Shown: positions 1 through 7,078, counted from the first letter of the stretch. The stretch: 47,595 nt of DNA from Lachnospiraceae bacterium (GCA_030523345.1 JAUNIR010000010.1:1-47595); one strand, 5' to 3'. The notes: generated by a model not told the origin, from the sequence alone. Translations and numbers: made by a program.

Positions 1-308
1 GACATCATACATACAGAAATGGTATTCCTACAACATCAATCCTTACAATTACATCTAATGTAACATATGGTAAGGCTACAGGTAACACACCTGATGGACG
101 TAGAAAGGGACAGCCATTCGCTCCAGGTGCTAACCCAATGCACGGTCGTGATACACACGGTGCTGTAGCATCACTTTCATCAGTTGCTAAGCTTCCATTC
201 AAGGATGCACAGGATGGTATTTCAAATACATTCACAATTATCCCAGGTGCTCTTGGTAAGGAAGATCAGGTATTCGCTGGTGATATCGAAATCGATTTAA
301 ATAAATAA
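1..308 (+). CDS. pflB: Pyruvate formate-lyase core polypeptide, C-terminal end (5' part outside window), lacking the glycyl-radical domain
   Basis: Read in frame 3 from position 3 to a TAA at 306-308. PFL converts pyruvate and CoA to acetyl-CoA and formate in the cytoplasm. The visible 101 residues match the conserved PFL block before the radical domain: NTPDGRR, then [13 protein letters not shown], then SVAKLPF and [12 protein letters not shown]. In ordinary PFL the chain continues after the LGKEDxV segment for about 80 more residues containing the RVSGYAV radical loop. Here it instead ends in a short unrelated tail ([11 protein letters not shown]) and stops. The missing part is encoded at 598-840. 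The Cys-Cys active site lies outside the window, so PFL identity rests on this block. The C-rich codon choice suggests high expression. The identity is secure; the split is read directly from the sequence. Confidence 0.93.
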   Translation, partial: HHTYRNGIPTTSILTITSNVTYGKATGNTPDGRRKGQPFAPGANPMHGRDTHGAVASLSSVAKLPFKDAQDGISNTFTIIPGALGKEDQVFAGDIEIDLNK

Positions 309-313
309 TAAAT

Positions 314-360
314 GTCTTGCTCTTAATGAGTAAGACAACCCCGGAAGGGGGCTAACCCTT
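314..360 (+). promoter_or_regulatory. Tandem intercistronic hairpins after the PFL core
   Basis: Two hairpins lie in the 70-nt gap between the PFL core stop and the next gene. The first has a 9-bp stem with one G-U pair (314-322 with 328-336, loop TTAAT). The second has a CCCC/GGGG stem closed by a GGAA loop (339-350), and AAGGG/CCCTT (345-349 with 356-360) is an alternative to it. No U-tract follows, so this is not a classical terminator. Inference: an RNA-stability or processing element that sets the ratio of PFL core to the small downstream proteins. Confidence 0.5.
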
Positions 361-378
361 GTTGAAGGAGGTAATAAC

Positions 379-582
379 ATGGCAGATAATACAAATATTG
401 ATGATTTAATTGCATTCCTTGATGGCTCAGCTGAAAAGGGTGTTGGTCATATCAATGTTGATACAGATGACATGTCAGAAGAGAATGTGAATGTACAGAC
501 AATGGGATGTACAGACTGTAGTCGTACTCCACTTGCATGTTCCGTTCCAACACTCCACCAGGGATTAGATGACTACAAATAA
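379..582 (+). CDS. Small Cys-rich paralogue of the PFL radical-domain docking region (function unknown)
   Basis: A 67-residue protein with a strong Shine-Dalgarno (GAAGGAGG, about 9 nt before ATG). Residues 1-27 align with residues 1-28 of the next gene (shared M-A-x-N, ID-L, LDG, KG, H-x-NV; about half identical), which is the docking segment in front of the radical loop of PFL. From residue 28 the resemblance ends. There is no RVSGYAV and so no radical glycine. The tail instead holds C44-x2-C47-x6-C54 and H60, a possible metal or disulfide site. It sits 70 nt after the PFL core and 15 nt before the radical-domain gene, so all three are probably co-translated. Inference only: it may occupy the same site on PFL as the radical domain, as a cap, assembly factor or redox sensor. 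I do not recognise a described family. Confidence 0.85.
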   Translation: MADNTNIDDLIAFLDGSAEKGVGHINVDTDDMSEENVNVQTMGCTDCSRTPLACSVPTLHQGLDDYK

Positions 583-597
583 TAGGAGGATTTTACA

Positions 598-840
598 ATG
601 GCAGCAAACTCACAGCAGATTGATAACCTTGTGAACTTACTTGATGGATATTCAGTAAAGGGTGGACATCATCTTAATGTTAACGTTCTTAATAGAGATA
701 CTCTTCTTGACGCTCAGAAGAACCCAGAGAAGTATCCTCAGCTTACAATCCGTGTATCTGGATACGCTGTTAACTTCATTAAGTTAACACCAGAACAGCA
801 GGCTGATGTTATCTCAAGAACATTCCATGAGGCTATCTAA
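598..840 (+). CDS. grcA: Stand-alone PFL glycyl-radical domain (GrcA/YfiD-like)
   Basis: An 80-residue protein equal to the C-terminal domain of ordinary PFL. It has [10 protein letters not shown] (8-18), GGHHLNVNV (22-30), [16 protein letters not shown] (43-58) with predicted radical Gly55, and the usual end EQQ-DVI-RTFHE. The Shine-Dalgarno is AGGAGG, about 8 nt before ATG. The radical on this glycine is made by PflA and starts catalysis through the PFL active-site cysteines. E. coli YfiD/GrcA is a spare copy that repairs oxygen-cut PFL. Here the PFL core upstream has no such domain, so this protein is probably an obligatory subunit and not a spare. The symbol grcA is by similarity. A strong terminator follows at 855. 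Confidence 0.93.
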   Translation: MAANSQQIDNLVNLLDGYSVKGGHHLNVNVLNRDTLLDAQKNPEKYPQLTIRVSGYAVNFIKLTPEQQADVISRTFHEAI

Positions 841-854
841 TTATTAGATATCTT

Positions 855-884
855 AACCCCTCGCATTAATGCGAGGGGTTTTTT
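855..884 (+). terminator. Rho-independent terminator of the PFL operon
   Basis: A perfect 26-nt palindrome (855-880, GC-rich CCCCTCGC arm) runs into six T residues. It lies 14 nt after the radical-domain stop and separates this operon from pflA. Confidence 0.93.
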
Positions 885-954
885 ATTTGCAGATGGAATA
901 TATAATGAGTCGCTTATTGCAAAACATATAAAAAGTGTATTATGGAACCAAAGG

Positions 955-963
955 TGATATAAT
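955..963 (+). promoter_or_regulatory. Extended -10 promoter of pflA
   Basis: TGATATAAT is a perfect extended -10 (TGn plus TATAAT), 36 nt before the pflA start. No good -35 is visible 17 bp upstream, as expected for extended -10 promoters. The pflA Shine-Dalgarno (AGGAGA) is at about 989-994. Confidence 0.55.
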
Positions 964-999
964 AGGATTACATTTATATGTTATTGATAGGAGACAGAA

Positions 1000-1752
1000 A
1001 TGATAGGTCGAATACATTCATTAGAGAGTTTTGGAACAGTAGATGGACCAGGAACAAGATTTGTAGTCTTTTTCCAGGGATGTCCTATGCGCTGTTTATA
1101 TTGTCATAATCCAGATACATGGGATCCACGTGGTGGAGAAGAAATGACAGCAGAATACATTCTTGAACAGTATGAGAGAAATATTGCATTTTATCATGGT
1201 GGTGGAATTACTACTACAGGTGGAGAGCCTTTACTTCAGATAGACTTTTTAATAGAACTTTATGAGAAAGCAAAAGAGAAGGGTATTCATACATGTCTTG
1301 ATACATCAGGAATAGTATTTAATCCTAAAAATGAAGAACTTATGGCTAAGTTTGACCGACTTATGAAGGTTACAGATCTTATTATGCTTGATATAAAGCA
1401 TATTGATCCGGTACTTCATCAGAAGCTTGCTTCACAGCCTAATGAAGGAATACTTGCTTTTGCACAATATACAGCTGAAAAAGGTGTAGATTTGTGGATT
1501 AGGCATGTAGTAGTTCCTGGACTAACAGATGATGATGAGTACTTGTATAAGTTAGGTTATTTTATTGGTGGACTCAGTAATCTTAAAGCCTTGGATGCAC
1601 TCCCATATCATACTATGGGAGAAGTTAAATATGAGAAGCTTGGAAAAGAATATCCACTTAAGGGTGTACCTGCTATGGATAAGGATGAGCTTATTAAGAA
1701 AAAGCAAGTAATTATTAACGGAATTAAGGCTAGAAGAGCAGAAAATAAATAA
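1000..1752 (+). CDS. pflA: Pyruvate formate-lyase-activating enzyme (radical SAM)
   Basis: A 250-residue radical SAM enzyme, the usual PflA length. It binds a 4Fe-4S cluster through the CxxxCxxC motif in GCPMRCLYCHNP (about residues 28-39). It uses S-adenosylmethionine to abstract hydrogen from the radical glycine of PFL, here Gly55 of the separate domain protein. The N-terminal IHSLESFGTVDGPG and the SAM-binding TTGGEPL motif are typical. It has its own promoter and is bounded by terminators on both sides, so PFL and its activase are separate transcription units. Because the target is a small free subunit, this activase may work on the isolated domain; that is inference. Confidence 0.96.
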   Translation: MIGRIHSLESFGTVDGPGTRFVVFFQGCPMRCLYCHNPDTWDPRGGEEMTAEYILEQYERNIAFYHGGGITTTGGEPLLQIDFLIELYEKAKEKGIHTCLDTSGIVFNPKNEELMAKFDRLMKVTDLIMLDIKHIDPVLHQKLASQPNEGILAFAQYTAEKGVDLWIRHVVVPGLTDDDEYLYKLGYFIGGLSNLKALDALPYHTMGEVKYEKLGKEYPLKGVPAMDKDELIKKKQVIINGIKARRAENK

Positions 1753-1774
1753 TATAGGCTAAAGAAAAGCATAA

Positions 1775-1805
1775 AAAATCCCTAGAAACAATTTCTAGGG
1801 ATTTT
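1775..1805. terminator. Bidirectional terminator between pflA and the DUF1858 gene
   Basis: A 14-bp stem (1775-1788 with 1792-1805, core ATCCCTAGAAA) with A-run and T-run flanks serves both the plus-strand pflA and the minus-strand gene ending at 1825. Confidence 0.88.
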
Positions 1806-1824
1806 GATTTCTTATAATAGAAAA

Positions 1825-2016
1825 TTATTCAACTTCAGCGATCTGCTTCATGAGTTCGTCGATATCCATGCCATGAACCATAGCAGCTTCCTCTAATGAT
1901 TCTCCCTGTGATGCTGGGCAGCCAAGGCAGTGCATTCCCATTCCTAATAATACAGGTGCAACAGCTGGCTTAATCTGTAAAATCTGTCCGATTGTCATTT
2001 CTTTTGTAATTTCCAT
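1825..2016 (-). CDS. DUF1858 small redox-associated protein
   Basis: A 63-residue protein with the pattern of DUF1858: an N-terminal T-K-x-MTIGQIL start, a [18 protein letters not shown] core, and an LEEAA-HGMDID-L end. In anaerobes this domain occurs alone or joined to hybrid-cluster or other redox proteins; its biochemical role is not settled. The two cysteines in CLGC could form a disulfide or bind metal. The Shine-Dalgarno is GGAGGA, about 8 nt before the start. It lies 31 nt after mecA on the same strand and could be read from the mecA promoter. Family assignment is good; the function is open. Confidence 0.85.
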   Translation of the reverse strand: MEITKEMTIGQILQIKPAVAPVLLGMGMHCLGCPASQGESLEEAAMVHGMDIDELMKQIAEVE

Positions 2017-2047
2017 TTTGAATCCTCCAATGTAATATTATATCCAG

Positions 2048-2794
2048 TTAAATAGCAGAAAGTGTTAGTAACGCATTTTCTTTAATAATAACATCTCCAT
2101 GTTCTTCAAGATACGCGGCATATGAATCTGTGAATTTCTCACTTGTACCGTATTCTGAAATGATGTTACATACCTTATTAAAGTCTTCAGGTGTATGCTG
2201 AGACTTGTGTATTACAAGAATAAGCTTACCTGTTTTAGTACTTCTGTATAATGAATTCTCTCCACTGTAGAATTTTGAGAGAAGCTTTGCAACTTTTGTT
2301 ACTTCATCAAGCTTGTCGAACGAAAATGCTTTTGATAACTCAAAGCCAGATGGTACTTCCGGTATTTCATCCTGAGGCGCTTCTTTAACTTCGGCTTCCG
2401 CTGGCTGAGGTCTGAACTTCTTAAATAAATCAAGAACATTTTCTGCATCAGAACTAATCGACTGAATAAGATCTTCGAGATTTCCTGAACTCTCAGAGTC
2501 ATGAACTGATGGCGCAAAGTTAGCAAATCTTGTATCTAATTCCTCAGGATCCTCGACCTTAGTAATTATAAGAATAATGCTGTCAGAGGAAACAGGAACT
2601 GCTTCAATCATAAGTGGAGTGTCTTCTGCTTCAAAACCTAATTCATATGTAGCTTTCTGCATCATATCGCGGAAAAGCATTTTAGCCTTTTCACTTCCAT
2701 AGGCAAGCTCAGATAACTTAAGCTGTCTGGCTGCTAAATCGGCTCTTGTAAGTGTGCATCTAATCTGATGATCATTTACTCTTTCAAGCTTCAT
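2048..2794 (-). CDS. mecA: MecA-family ClpC adaptor protein
   Basis: A 248-residue protein with the MecA layout. The N-terminal substrate-binding domain starts MKLERVNDHQIRCTLTRADL and contains the LFRDMM-KA segment. An acidic, low-complexity linker follows (about residues 95-150). The C-terminal domain (about 150-248) would bind the ClpC ATPase, with the FSFD-LDEV and YKSTKT-like YRSTKTGKLIL segments. In Bacilli MecA delivers proteins such as ComK to ClpCP; in Lachnospiraceae the substrates are unknown. The start follows AAAGGAG at normal spacing. It is divergent from the structured RNA region upstream. Confidence 0.9.
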   Translation of the reverse strand: MKLERVNDHQIRCTLTRADLAARQLKLSELAYGSEKAKMLFRDMMQKATYELGFEAEDTPLMIEAVPVSSDSIILIITKVEDPEELDTRFANFAPSVHDSESSGNLEDLIQSISSDAENVLDLFKKFRPQPAEAEVKEAPQDEIPEVPSGFELSKAFSFDKLDEVTKVAKLLSKFYSGENSLYRSTKTGKLILVIHKSQHTPEDFNKVCNIISEYGTSEKFTDSYAAYLEEHGDVIIKENALLTLSAI

Positions 2795-2818
2795 ATAGTC
2801 ACTCCTTTCTTCAATGCT

Positions 2819-2847
2819 ATCATACCATATAATAGCAGTATTTTAAA
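2819..2847 (-). promoter_or_regulatory. Candidate sigma-A promoter of mecA
   Basis: On the minus strand TTTAAA and TATGAT are separated by 17 bp, with the -10 box ending 25 nt before the mecA start. The -35 box is weak. Confidence 0.4.
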
Positions 2848-2895
2848 AGAAAAGTAGAAAAATGTAAAATATTTCACAAAAATTTCATAGAGTTA

Positions 2896-2924
2896 TTGAA
2901 CCTACAATGTTTTTTGTGTAAAAT
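2896..2924 (+). promoter_or_regulatory. Sigma-A promoter for the structured RNA
   Basis: TTGAAC (2896-2901) and TAAAAT (2919-2924) have exactly 17 bp between them, each five of six matches to consensus. The predicted transcription start is at about 2931, which is the first base of the closing stem of the RNA described next. Confidence 0.6.
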
Positions 2925-2930
2925 AAAAAA

Positions 2931-3169
2931 GAGGCTTCTTTCGTAGTCTTAATACGGAAGGAGGGTAGTAGTTTTATCGCATTTATGTTTTTATTCACAT
3001 TAAAACATATCTATTGCGTAGAGGTCACATTTTACGCAACATTTTTATAGGTTTCATACCTATCATATCGTAACTAATAATCATCAATTTACGATATCCT
3101 TATTTTATAACTAATAATTCAATTAATCATTACAGGAAAAATCAGCTTTTTTATAATGAAAGAAGCCTC
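2931..3169 (+). ncRNA. Candidate structured RNA or long structured leader (unrecognised)
   Basis: The predicted transcript begins with a 12-nt sequence (2931-2942) that is perfectly complementary to 3158-3169, closing a domain of about 240 nt. Inside are four hairpins: 2985-3008 (7 bp), 3014-3039 (7 bp), 3047-3063 (6 bp) and 3065-3097 (9 bp). The first two loops share TCACATT. TAACTAATAAT occurs at 3071-3081 and again at 3108-3118. The 5' strand can alternatively form an 11-bp local hairpin (2935-2945 with 2953-2963) that hides a GGAAGGAG sequence. No clear terminator follows the closing stem, so it may be the leader of the small gene at 3269. It accounts for most of the 474-bp gap between mecA and that gene. 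I recognise no known RNA family. Confidence 0.45.
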
Positions 3170-3268
3170 GAAAAATAGCACTGGGATAAACTATTACATC
3201 ACAGTAGGTTAACAAGTGCGAAATATCTTCAATTTGTTTGTTCCGGTGCAATTAACGGAGAAGATAAA

Positions 3269-3514
3269 ATGAGTATTGGAAACAAAAAGTACCTCAAGGA
3301 GGAACAAAAGAGAAAGTACGAGAGTCTCCTTAATATCTTAAAGGGTTACGAAGGAAGGGGGATTCGAGTAACAGTAGAGGGTATATTGTACCCTGTGCAA
3401 AAATGTGCTGAGATTATGTCGTATAACGAAGGTGACTGTTTTATGCCGGATATAAATTTTGATAATTTAGGCAGAATAGTCGAAGTAAATTACGACAGAA
3501 TACTTAGATGTTAA
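3269..3514 (+). CDS. Unrecognised small protein (81 aa)
   Basis: An 81-residue, charged, soluble protein with no signal peptide or membrane segment. Residues 1-28 form a Lys/Glu-rich probable helix. Then come a short strand region around RVTVEGILYPVQKCAE, an acidic segment ending DCFMPDINFD, and a final strand-like part (GRIVEVNYDRI). Cysteines are at about 46, 57 and 81. The Shine-Dalgarno is modest (GGAG about 10 nt before ATG). It follows the structured RNA on the same strand and is followed by a large hairpin at 3531. The coding reading is supported by its composition and placement, not by a recognised domain. Confidence 0.6.
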   Translation: MSIGNKKYLKEEQKRKYESLLNILKGYEGRGIRVTVEGILYPVQKCAEIMSYNEGDCFMPDINFDNLGRIVEVNYDRILRC

Positions 3515-3530
3515 GCCAGATATAATAGGA

Positions 3531-3590
3531 GAGACGCCAGTAAAGTGATAAGAAAAGGAACCCAATGTGCAGCGCTTTACTTGGCGTCTC
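3531..3590 (+). other. Large hairpin downstream of the small protein gene
   Basis: Arms 3531-3545 and 3575-3590 pair as nine plus six base pairs (GAGACGCCA and GTAAAG with their complements), broken by one unpaired T, and enclose a 29-nt loop. No T-run follows directly, so it is a poor terminator. It could be an RNA stability element, a processing site or a small regulatory RNA. Confidence 0.5.
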
Positions 3591-3682
3591 ATTATGGTTG
3601 CTATTTTGACCAAATAATCACTAGGTGATATAATATTGAAGATTGTGGGTAATGAAAAATAAAGCCGAAAGGAGAATTTTCA

Positions 3683-5524
3683 GTGGCTGGAGGATACCCT
3701 GTTAGCAGGAAACAAATGATGAGAAGAAAAAGACAGCGTAGACGTATGCTCTTAAGATTAATCCCAGTAATTGTAATAATGCTTGGATTACTTATTGGTG
3801 CTATAGTTTTTGCGTCTTCAGGCGTTCTTGAGGACTTATCATATTCAGATAAAAAAGAAAATGTTGCGGATTATATAGGAGAGTTTTCAGAATATGAGGC
3901 TATTGTAGTTAAGGATGGAGCATATTCAGATGAAAGAGTGACGCTTATTAATGGTAATCCATATATTGATTACGATATTGTTAAGTCAGAATATGTAAGC
4001 AGATTTTACAGAGATAAGAAGTTAGATCAGATTTTATATACTAATGCTACAGAGACACTTAGAACATCCATAGGAACTAACACTTATGGCGTGACGGGAA
4101 CAGAATATACACTTACTATGCCTGCTACATCACTTAAGGGCGAAACGTTGTATATGTCCTTAGAATATTTGAAATTATTTACCACTATTGATTATAAAAT
4201 TAAGGGTGGAAATGATGGAACACCATACAGAATAGAAGTATATACTCAGGCAATGCCAATACAGAATGCTTCCCTTACAGCGGATAAGGCTATACGAACA
4301 GAGGCATCGAAGAAAGCAAAAATATTGGTGAAACCAGGAAAAGGTACTGCTGTTAGACTCATTTCACCTAAAGAAGGTGAACAGATAGAGGAAGGATGGC
4401 AGAAAGTATTAACTGACGATCTTATAATTGGATATATTGAGACAAAGCATTTATCTTCTCCAGTTCAGGGACAGATAGAAGTTACAGAGGTTAGTGATTT
4501 ATCAATTCAGTCGGTGAAGATGGACGAGCCAGTCGTTCTTGGTTGGTCAATGATTGCTGGACAGGCAGGAAACGATACAATATATGGTCAGTTAAATTCT
4601 GCACCTGGAATGAATGTCATTTCACCTACATGGTTCTACCTAGCTGACAATGAAGGAAACATTGGCTCGCTAGCTAGCCAGGATGCAGTAAATGCAGCCC
4701 ATAATAAAGGTATTAAAGTATGGGGAATGGTTGATAATTTTACTAAATCAGAAATAACAACGGCTTATATTCTGGGTGATGAAGAGATAAGGACAAAGGT
4801 AATTAATTCGCTTATTTCATTAGCACTACAGTATAACCTGGATGGAATAAACATCGACTTTGAATCTTTACAGGAAGAAGCAGGAGAGCCATTCATTCAG
4901 TTTATTAGAGAGTTATCTATTCAGACAAGAGCGAATAATTTGGTTCTTTCTGTAGACAACTATGTGCCAAAGGCATATACAAACTTGTATAACAGAAAGG
5001 AGCAGGGTGTATTTGCGGATTATGTAATAATAATGGGATATGATGAACACTATAATGGTTCGGAAGTTGCAGGCTCAGTAGCTTCAATAGGATATGTTAC
5101 GGATGGTATAGAAAAGACTATAGCAGAAGTTCCTAGGGAAAAAGTTATTAATGCGTTGCCATTCTATACAAGGATGTGGACAGTATCTAACAGAAATGAT
5201 GATGAGCTGGCTGTGGCACCAACAAATTCAGATGGTGAATTAATCACATATAAAATAGATGAAGTTCAAACACTTCCTATGCAGCAGGCTATAGATACAG
5301 CGAAGTCACATTCCAATGCAACTATTACATGGGATGAAACTACTAAGCAGAATTATGCAGAGTGGCCAAGTGGAAGTGGAAAAACAATGATGTGGCTTGA
5401 GGATAGTGCATCTCTTGATGCAAAACTTCAGGTAATGAGTGCAAATAACATTGCTGGAGTTGCTGTATGGCAGCTTGGATACAGCGAAGGATTTGCCTGG
5501 GATACAATAAATAAGTATTATTAA
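3683..5524 (+). CDS. Membrane-anchored GH18-family wall enzyme with SH3 domain
   Basis: A 613-residue protein with a GTG start, 6 nt after GAAAGGAGAA. A basic N-terminus (Arg/Lys-rich, 9-25) precedes one membrane segment (about 27-46), so the rest should lie outside the membrane. Residues 60-190 resemble a copper-amine-oxidase-like N-terminal substrate-handling domain. Residues about 195-260 are a bacterial SH3-like domain (ASLTADKAIRTEASKKAKIL). Residues 280-613 are a GH18 barrel with the catalytic motif DGINIDFE (387-394, acid Glu394) and the MGYDEHY motif (451-457). The layout resembles YaaH/SleL-type N-acetylglucosaminidases that act on peptidoglycan or cortex. It is the first gene of a run with sua5, rpiB and upp. 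Confidence 0.85.
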   Translation: MAGGYPVSRKQMMRRKRQRRRMLLRLIPVIVIMLGLLIGAIVFASSGVLEDLSYSDKKENVADYIGEFSEYEAIVVKDGAYSDERVTLINGNPYIDYDIVKSEYVSRFYRDKKLDQILYTNATETLRTSIGTNTYGVTGTEYTLTMPATSLKGETLYMSLEYLKLFTTIDYKIKGGNDGTPYRIEVYTQAMPIQNASLTADKAIRTEASKKAKILVKPGKGTAVRLISPKEGEQIEEGWQKVLTDDLIIGYIETKHLSSPVQGQIEVTEVSDLSIQSVKMDEPVVLGWSMIAGQAGNDTIYGQLNSAPGMNVISPTWFYLADNEGNIGSLASQDAVNAAHNKGIKVWGMVDNFTKSEITTAYILGDEEIRTKVINSLISLALQYNLDGINIDFESLQEEAGEPFIQFIRELSIQTRANNLVLSVDNYVPKAYTNLYNRKEQGVFADYVIIMGYDEHYNGSEVAGSVASIGYVTDGIEKTIAEVPREKVINALPFYTRMWTVSNRNDDELAVAPTNSDGELITYKIDEVQTLPMQQAIDTAKSHSNATITWDETTKQNYAEWPSGSGKTMMWLEDSASLDAKLQVMSANNIAGVAVWQLGYSEGFAWDTINKYY

Positions 5525-5526
5525 TC

Positions 5527-6582
5527 ATGGAAACAAAGTTTTTAAAAATAGATATAAATTCATTTAATACGGAAGACTTAAAAGAAGCTGGAGAGATTAT
5601 TAGAGCTGGTGGACTTGTTGCGTTTCCTACAGAGACGGTATACGGACTTGGCGGAGATGGGCTTAATAAGGAATCATCAAAAAAGATCTATGAGGCAAAA
5701 GGAAGACCATCGGATAATCCTCTTATTATACATATTGCAGATTTAAAAGATATATTTCGAATAACAACTGGTATGTCAGACAAAGCTTTAATGCTTGCAG
5801 AGAGTTTTTGGCCAGGGCCACTTACTATGATTTTAAAGAAAGCAGCAATAGTACCCTTTGAGACGACAGGTGGGCTTGACACTGTAGCGGTCAGAATGCC
5901 TGACAACAAGATAGCATTAGAATTTATAAAAAGTGCAGGTGGCTATGTAGCAGCTCCGTCTGCGAATTTATCTGGACGTCCATCCCCAACTACAGCTGAG
6001 CATGTATGTGAGGATATGAATGGGCGGATTGATATGATTATTGATGGAGGTAGCTCCACAATAGGACTTGAATCAACTATTGTAGATATGACAGAAGATG
6101 TTCCGATTATTTTAAGACCTGGATATATCACAATGAATAGTCTATCTCGTGTAGTAGGTGATGTTGTATACGATCCTGCAATACTTGATTTATCAAGTGA
6201 TGAACCACCGAGAGCACCAGGCATGAAGTACAGACATTATGCCCCAAAGGGTGATTTGGCAATAGTCAAAGGTGAAAAAGATAAGGTCATTGATTATATC
6301 AGAAGACAGACTGAAGCGGCTCTATCTGAAGGAGAAAGAGTGGGCATAATTGCTACAGAAGAAACTTATCTTAATTATTCAGCCACGGAAGTCCAAAATA
6401 TTGGACCAAGGGATGACGAAGCGACAATAGCAAGACGTTTATATGCTGTTCTTAGAGAGTTTGATGAGGATGGTATAACAAGAATTTACTCGGAAGATTT
6501 CGACACTCCAAATATGGGGCAGGCAATAATGAATAGATTAATTAAGGCGGCAGGCCATCATATAATAAACCTATCAAATTAA
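5527..6582 (+). CDS. ywlC: L-threonylcarbamoyladenylate synthase (Sua5/YwlC type)
   Basis: A 351-residue enzyme making threonylcarbamoyl-AMP from threonine, bicarbonate and ATP for the t6A37 modification of ANN-decoding tRNAs. The YrdC domain (about 10-205) has the KAxxRPxxxPL-like EAKGRPSDNPLIIHI segment, the SFWPGPLT motif and the APSANLSGRPSPT motif. The C-terminal Sua5 domain (about 225-351) makes this the long form. APGMKYRHYAP is the conserved linker that gates the active site. ATG begins 2 nt after the stop of the previous gene with no clear Shine-Dalgarno, which suggests translational coupling. The order ywlC, rpiB, upp, atp is conserved in Firmicutes. Confidence 0.95.
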   Translation: METKFLKIDINSFNTEDLKEAGEIIRAGGLVAFPTETVYGLGGDGLNKESSKKIYEAKGRPSDNPLIIHIADLKDIFRITTGMSDKALMLAESFWPGPLTMILKKAAIVPFETTGGLDTVAVRMPDNKIALEFIKSAGGYVAAPSANLSGRPSPTTAEHVCEDMNGRIDMIIDGGSSTIGLESTIVDMTEDVPIILRPGYITMNSLSRVVGDVVYDPAILDLSSDEPPRAPGMKYRHYAPKGDLAIVKGEKDKVIDYIRRQTEAALSEGERVGIIATEETYLNYSATEVQNIGPRDDEATIARRLYAVLREFDEDGITRIYSEDFDTPNMGQAIMNRLIKAAGHHIINLSN

Positions 6583-6601
6583 TTTTAAAAAGGAGACTGA
6601 G

Positions 6602-7048
6602 ATGAAAGTATCAATTGGATGTGATCATGGCGGATATGATCTGAAAGAGGAAGTAAAGGCTCATCTTTTGGAAAAGGGTATCGAGGTAGAAGATTTTGGA
6701 ACAAATGATTTAAGTTCTTGTGATTATCCTGACTTCGGTATCGCTGCGGCAAAGGCAGTAGCAGAAGGAAAAGTAGACAAGGGAATTGTTATCTGTACAA
6801 CAGGTATTGGTATTTCGATTGCTGCTAATAAGGTTAAAGGCGTAAGATGCGCACTTTGTTCTGATTTAACTAGTGCAAGACTTACAAGAGAACACAATGA
6901 TGCAAATGTTCTTGCCCTTGGTGCTGCAATTATTGGACATCTTGTTGCAGTAGATATTGTTGATGTCTTCTTATCAACAGAGTTTTCAGGACTTGAAAAG
7001 CATTCAAGAAGAATTGAGAAAATTAAGGCTCAGGAAGAGTTATTTTAA
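6602..7048 (+). CDS. rpiB: Ribose-5-phosphate isomerase B
   Basis: A 148-residue RpiB/LacAB-family enzyme interconverting ribulose 5-phosphate and ribose 5-phosphate. The N-terminal IGCDHGGYDLKE holds the active-site Asp-His, and the catalytic cysteine is in GIVICTTGIGISIAANK. The length is typical. The Shine-Dalgarno AAAGGAGA stands just before ATG, 19 nt after ywlC. It could supply ribose phosphate, and through PRPP the substrate of the upp product encoded next. Confidence 0.95.
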   Translation: MKVSIGCDHGGYDLKEEVKAHLLEKGIEVEDFGTNDLSSCDYPDFGIAAAKAVAEGKVDKGIVICTTGIGISIAANKVKGVRCALCSDLTSARLTREHNDANVLALGAAIIGHLVAVDIVDVFLSTEFSGLEKHSRRIEKIKAQEELF

Positions 7049-7078
7049 GTTATAAATAGGGTTTAAGGAGGAAATACA

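Noticed and set aside
300-600. The PFL split as a sequencing frameshift or pseudogene
   Set aside because: The core ends in frame with a distinct tail, the radical-domain gene has its own start and strong ribosome site, and an intact third gene lies between. A single indel cannot rejoin them without the extra 290 nt.
2985-3050. A 21-codon reading frame (ATG at 2985) inside the structured RNA
   Set aside because: The GGAGG sequence is about 20 nt away, too far for a normal ribosome site, and the frame lies in hairpin arms.
3137-3155. GAAAAA-TCA-GCTTTTTT as a terminator inside the structured RNA region
   Set aside because: The stem is only A-T pairs with a small loop and would be too weak to end transcription.
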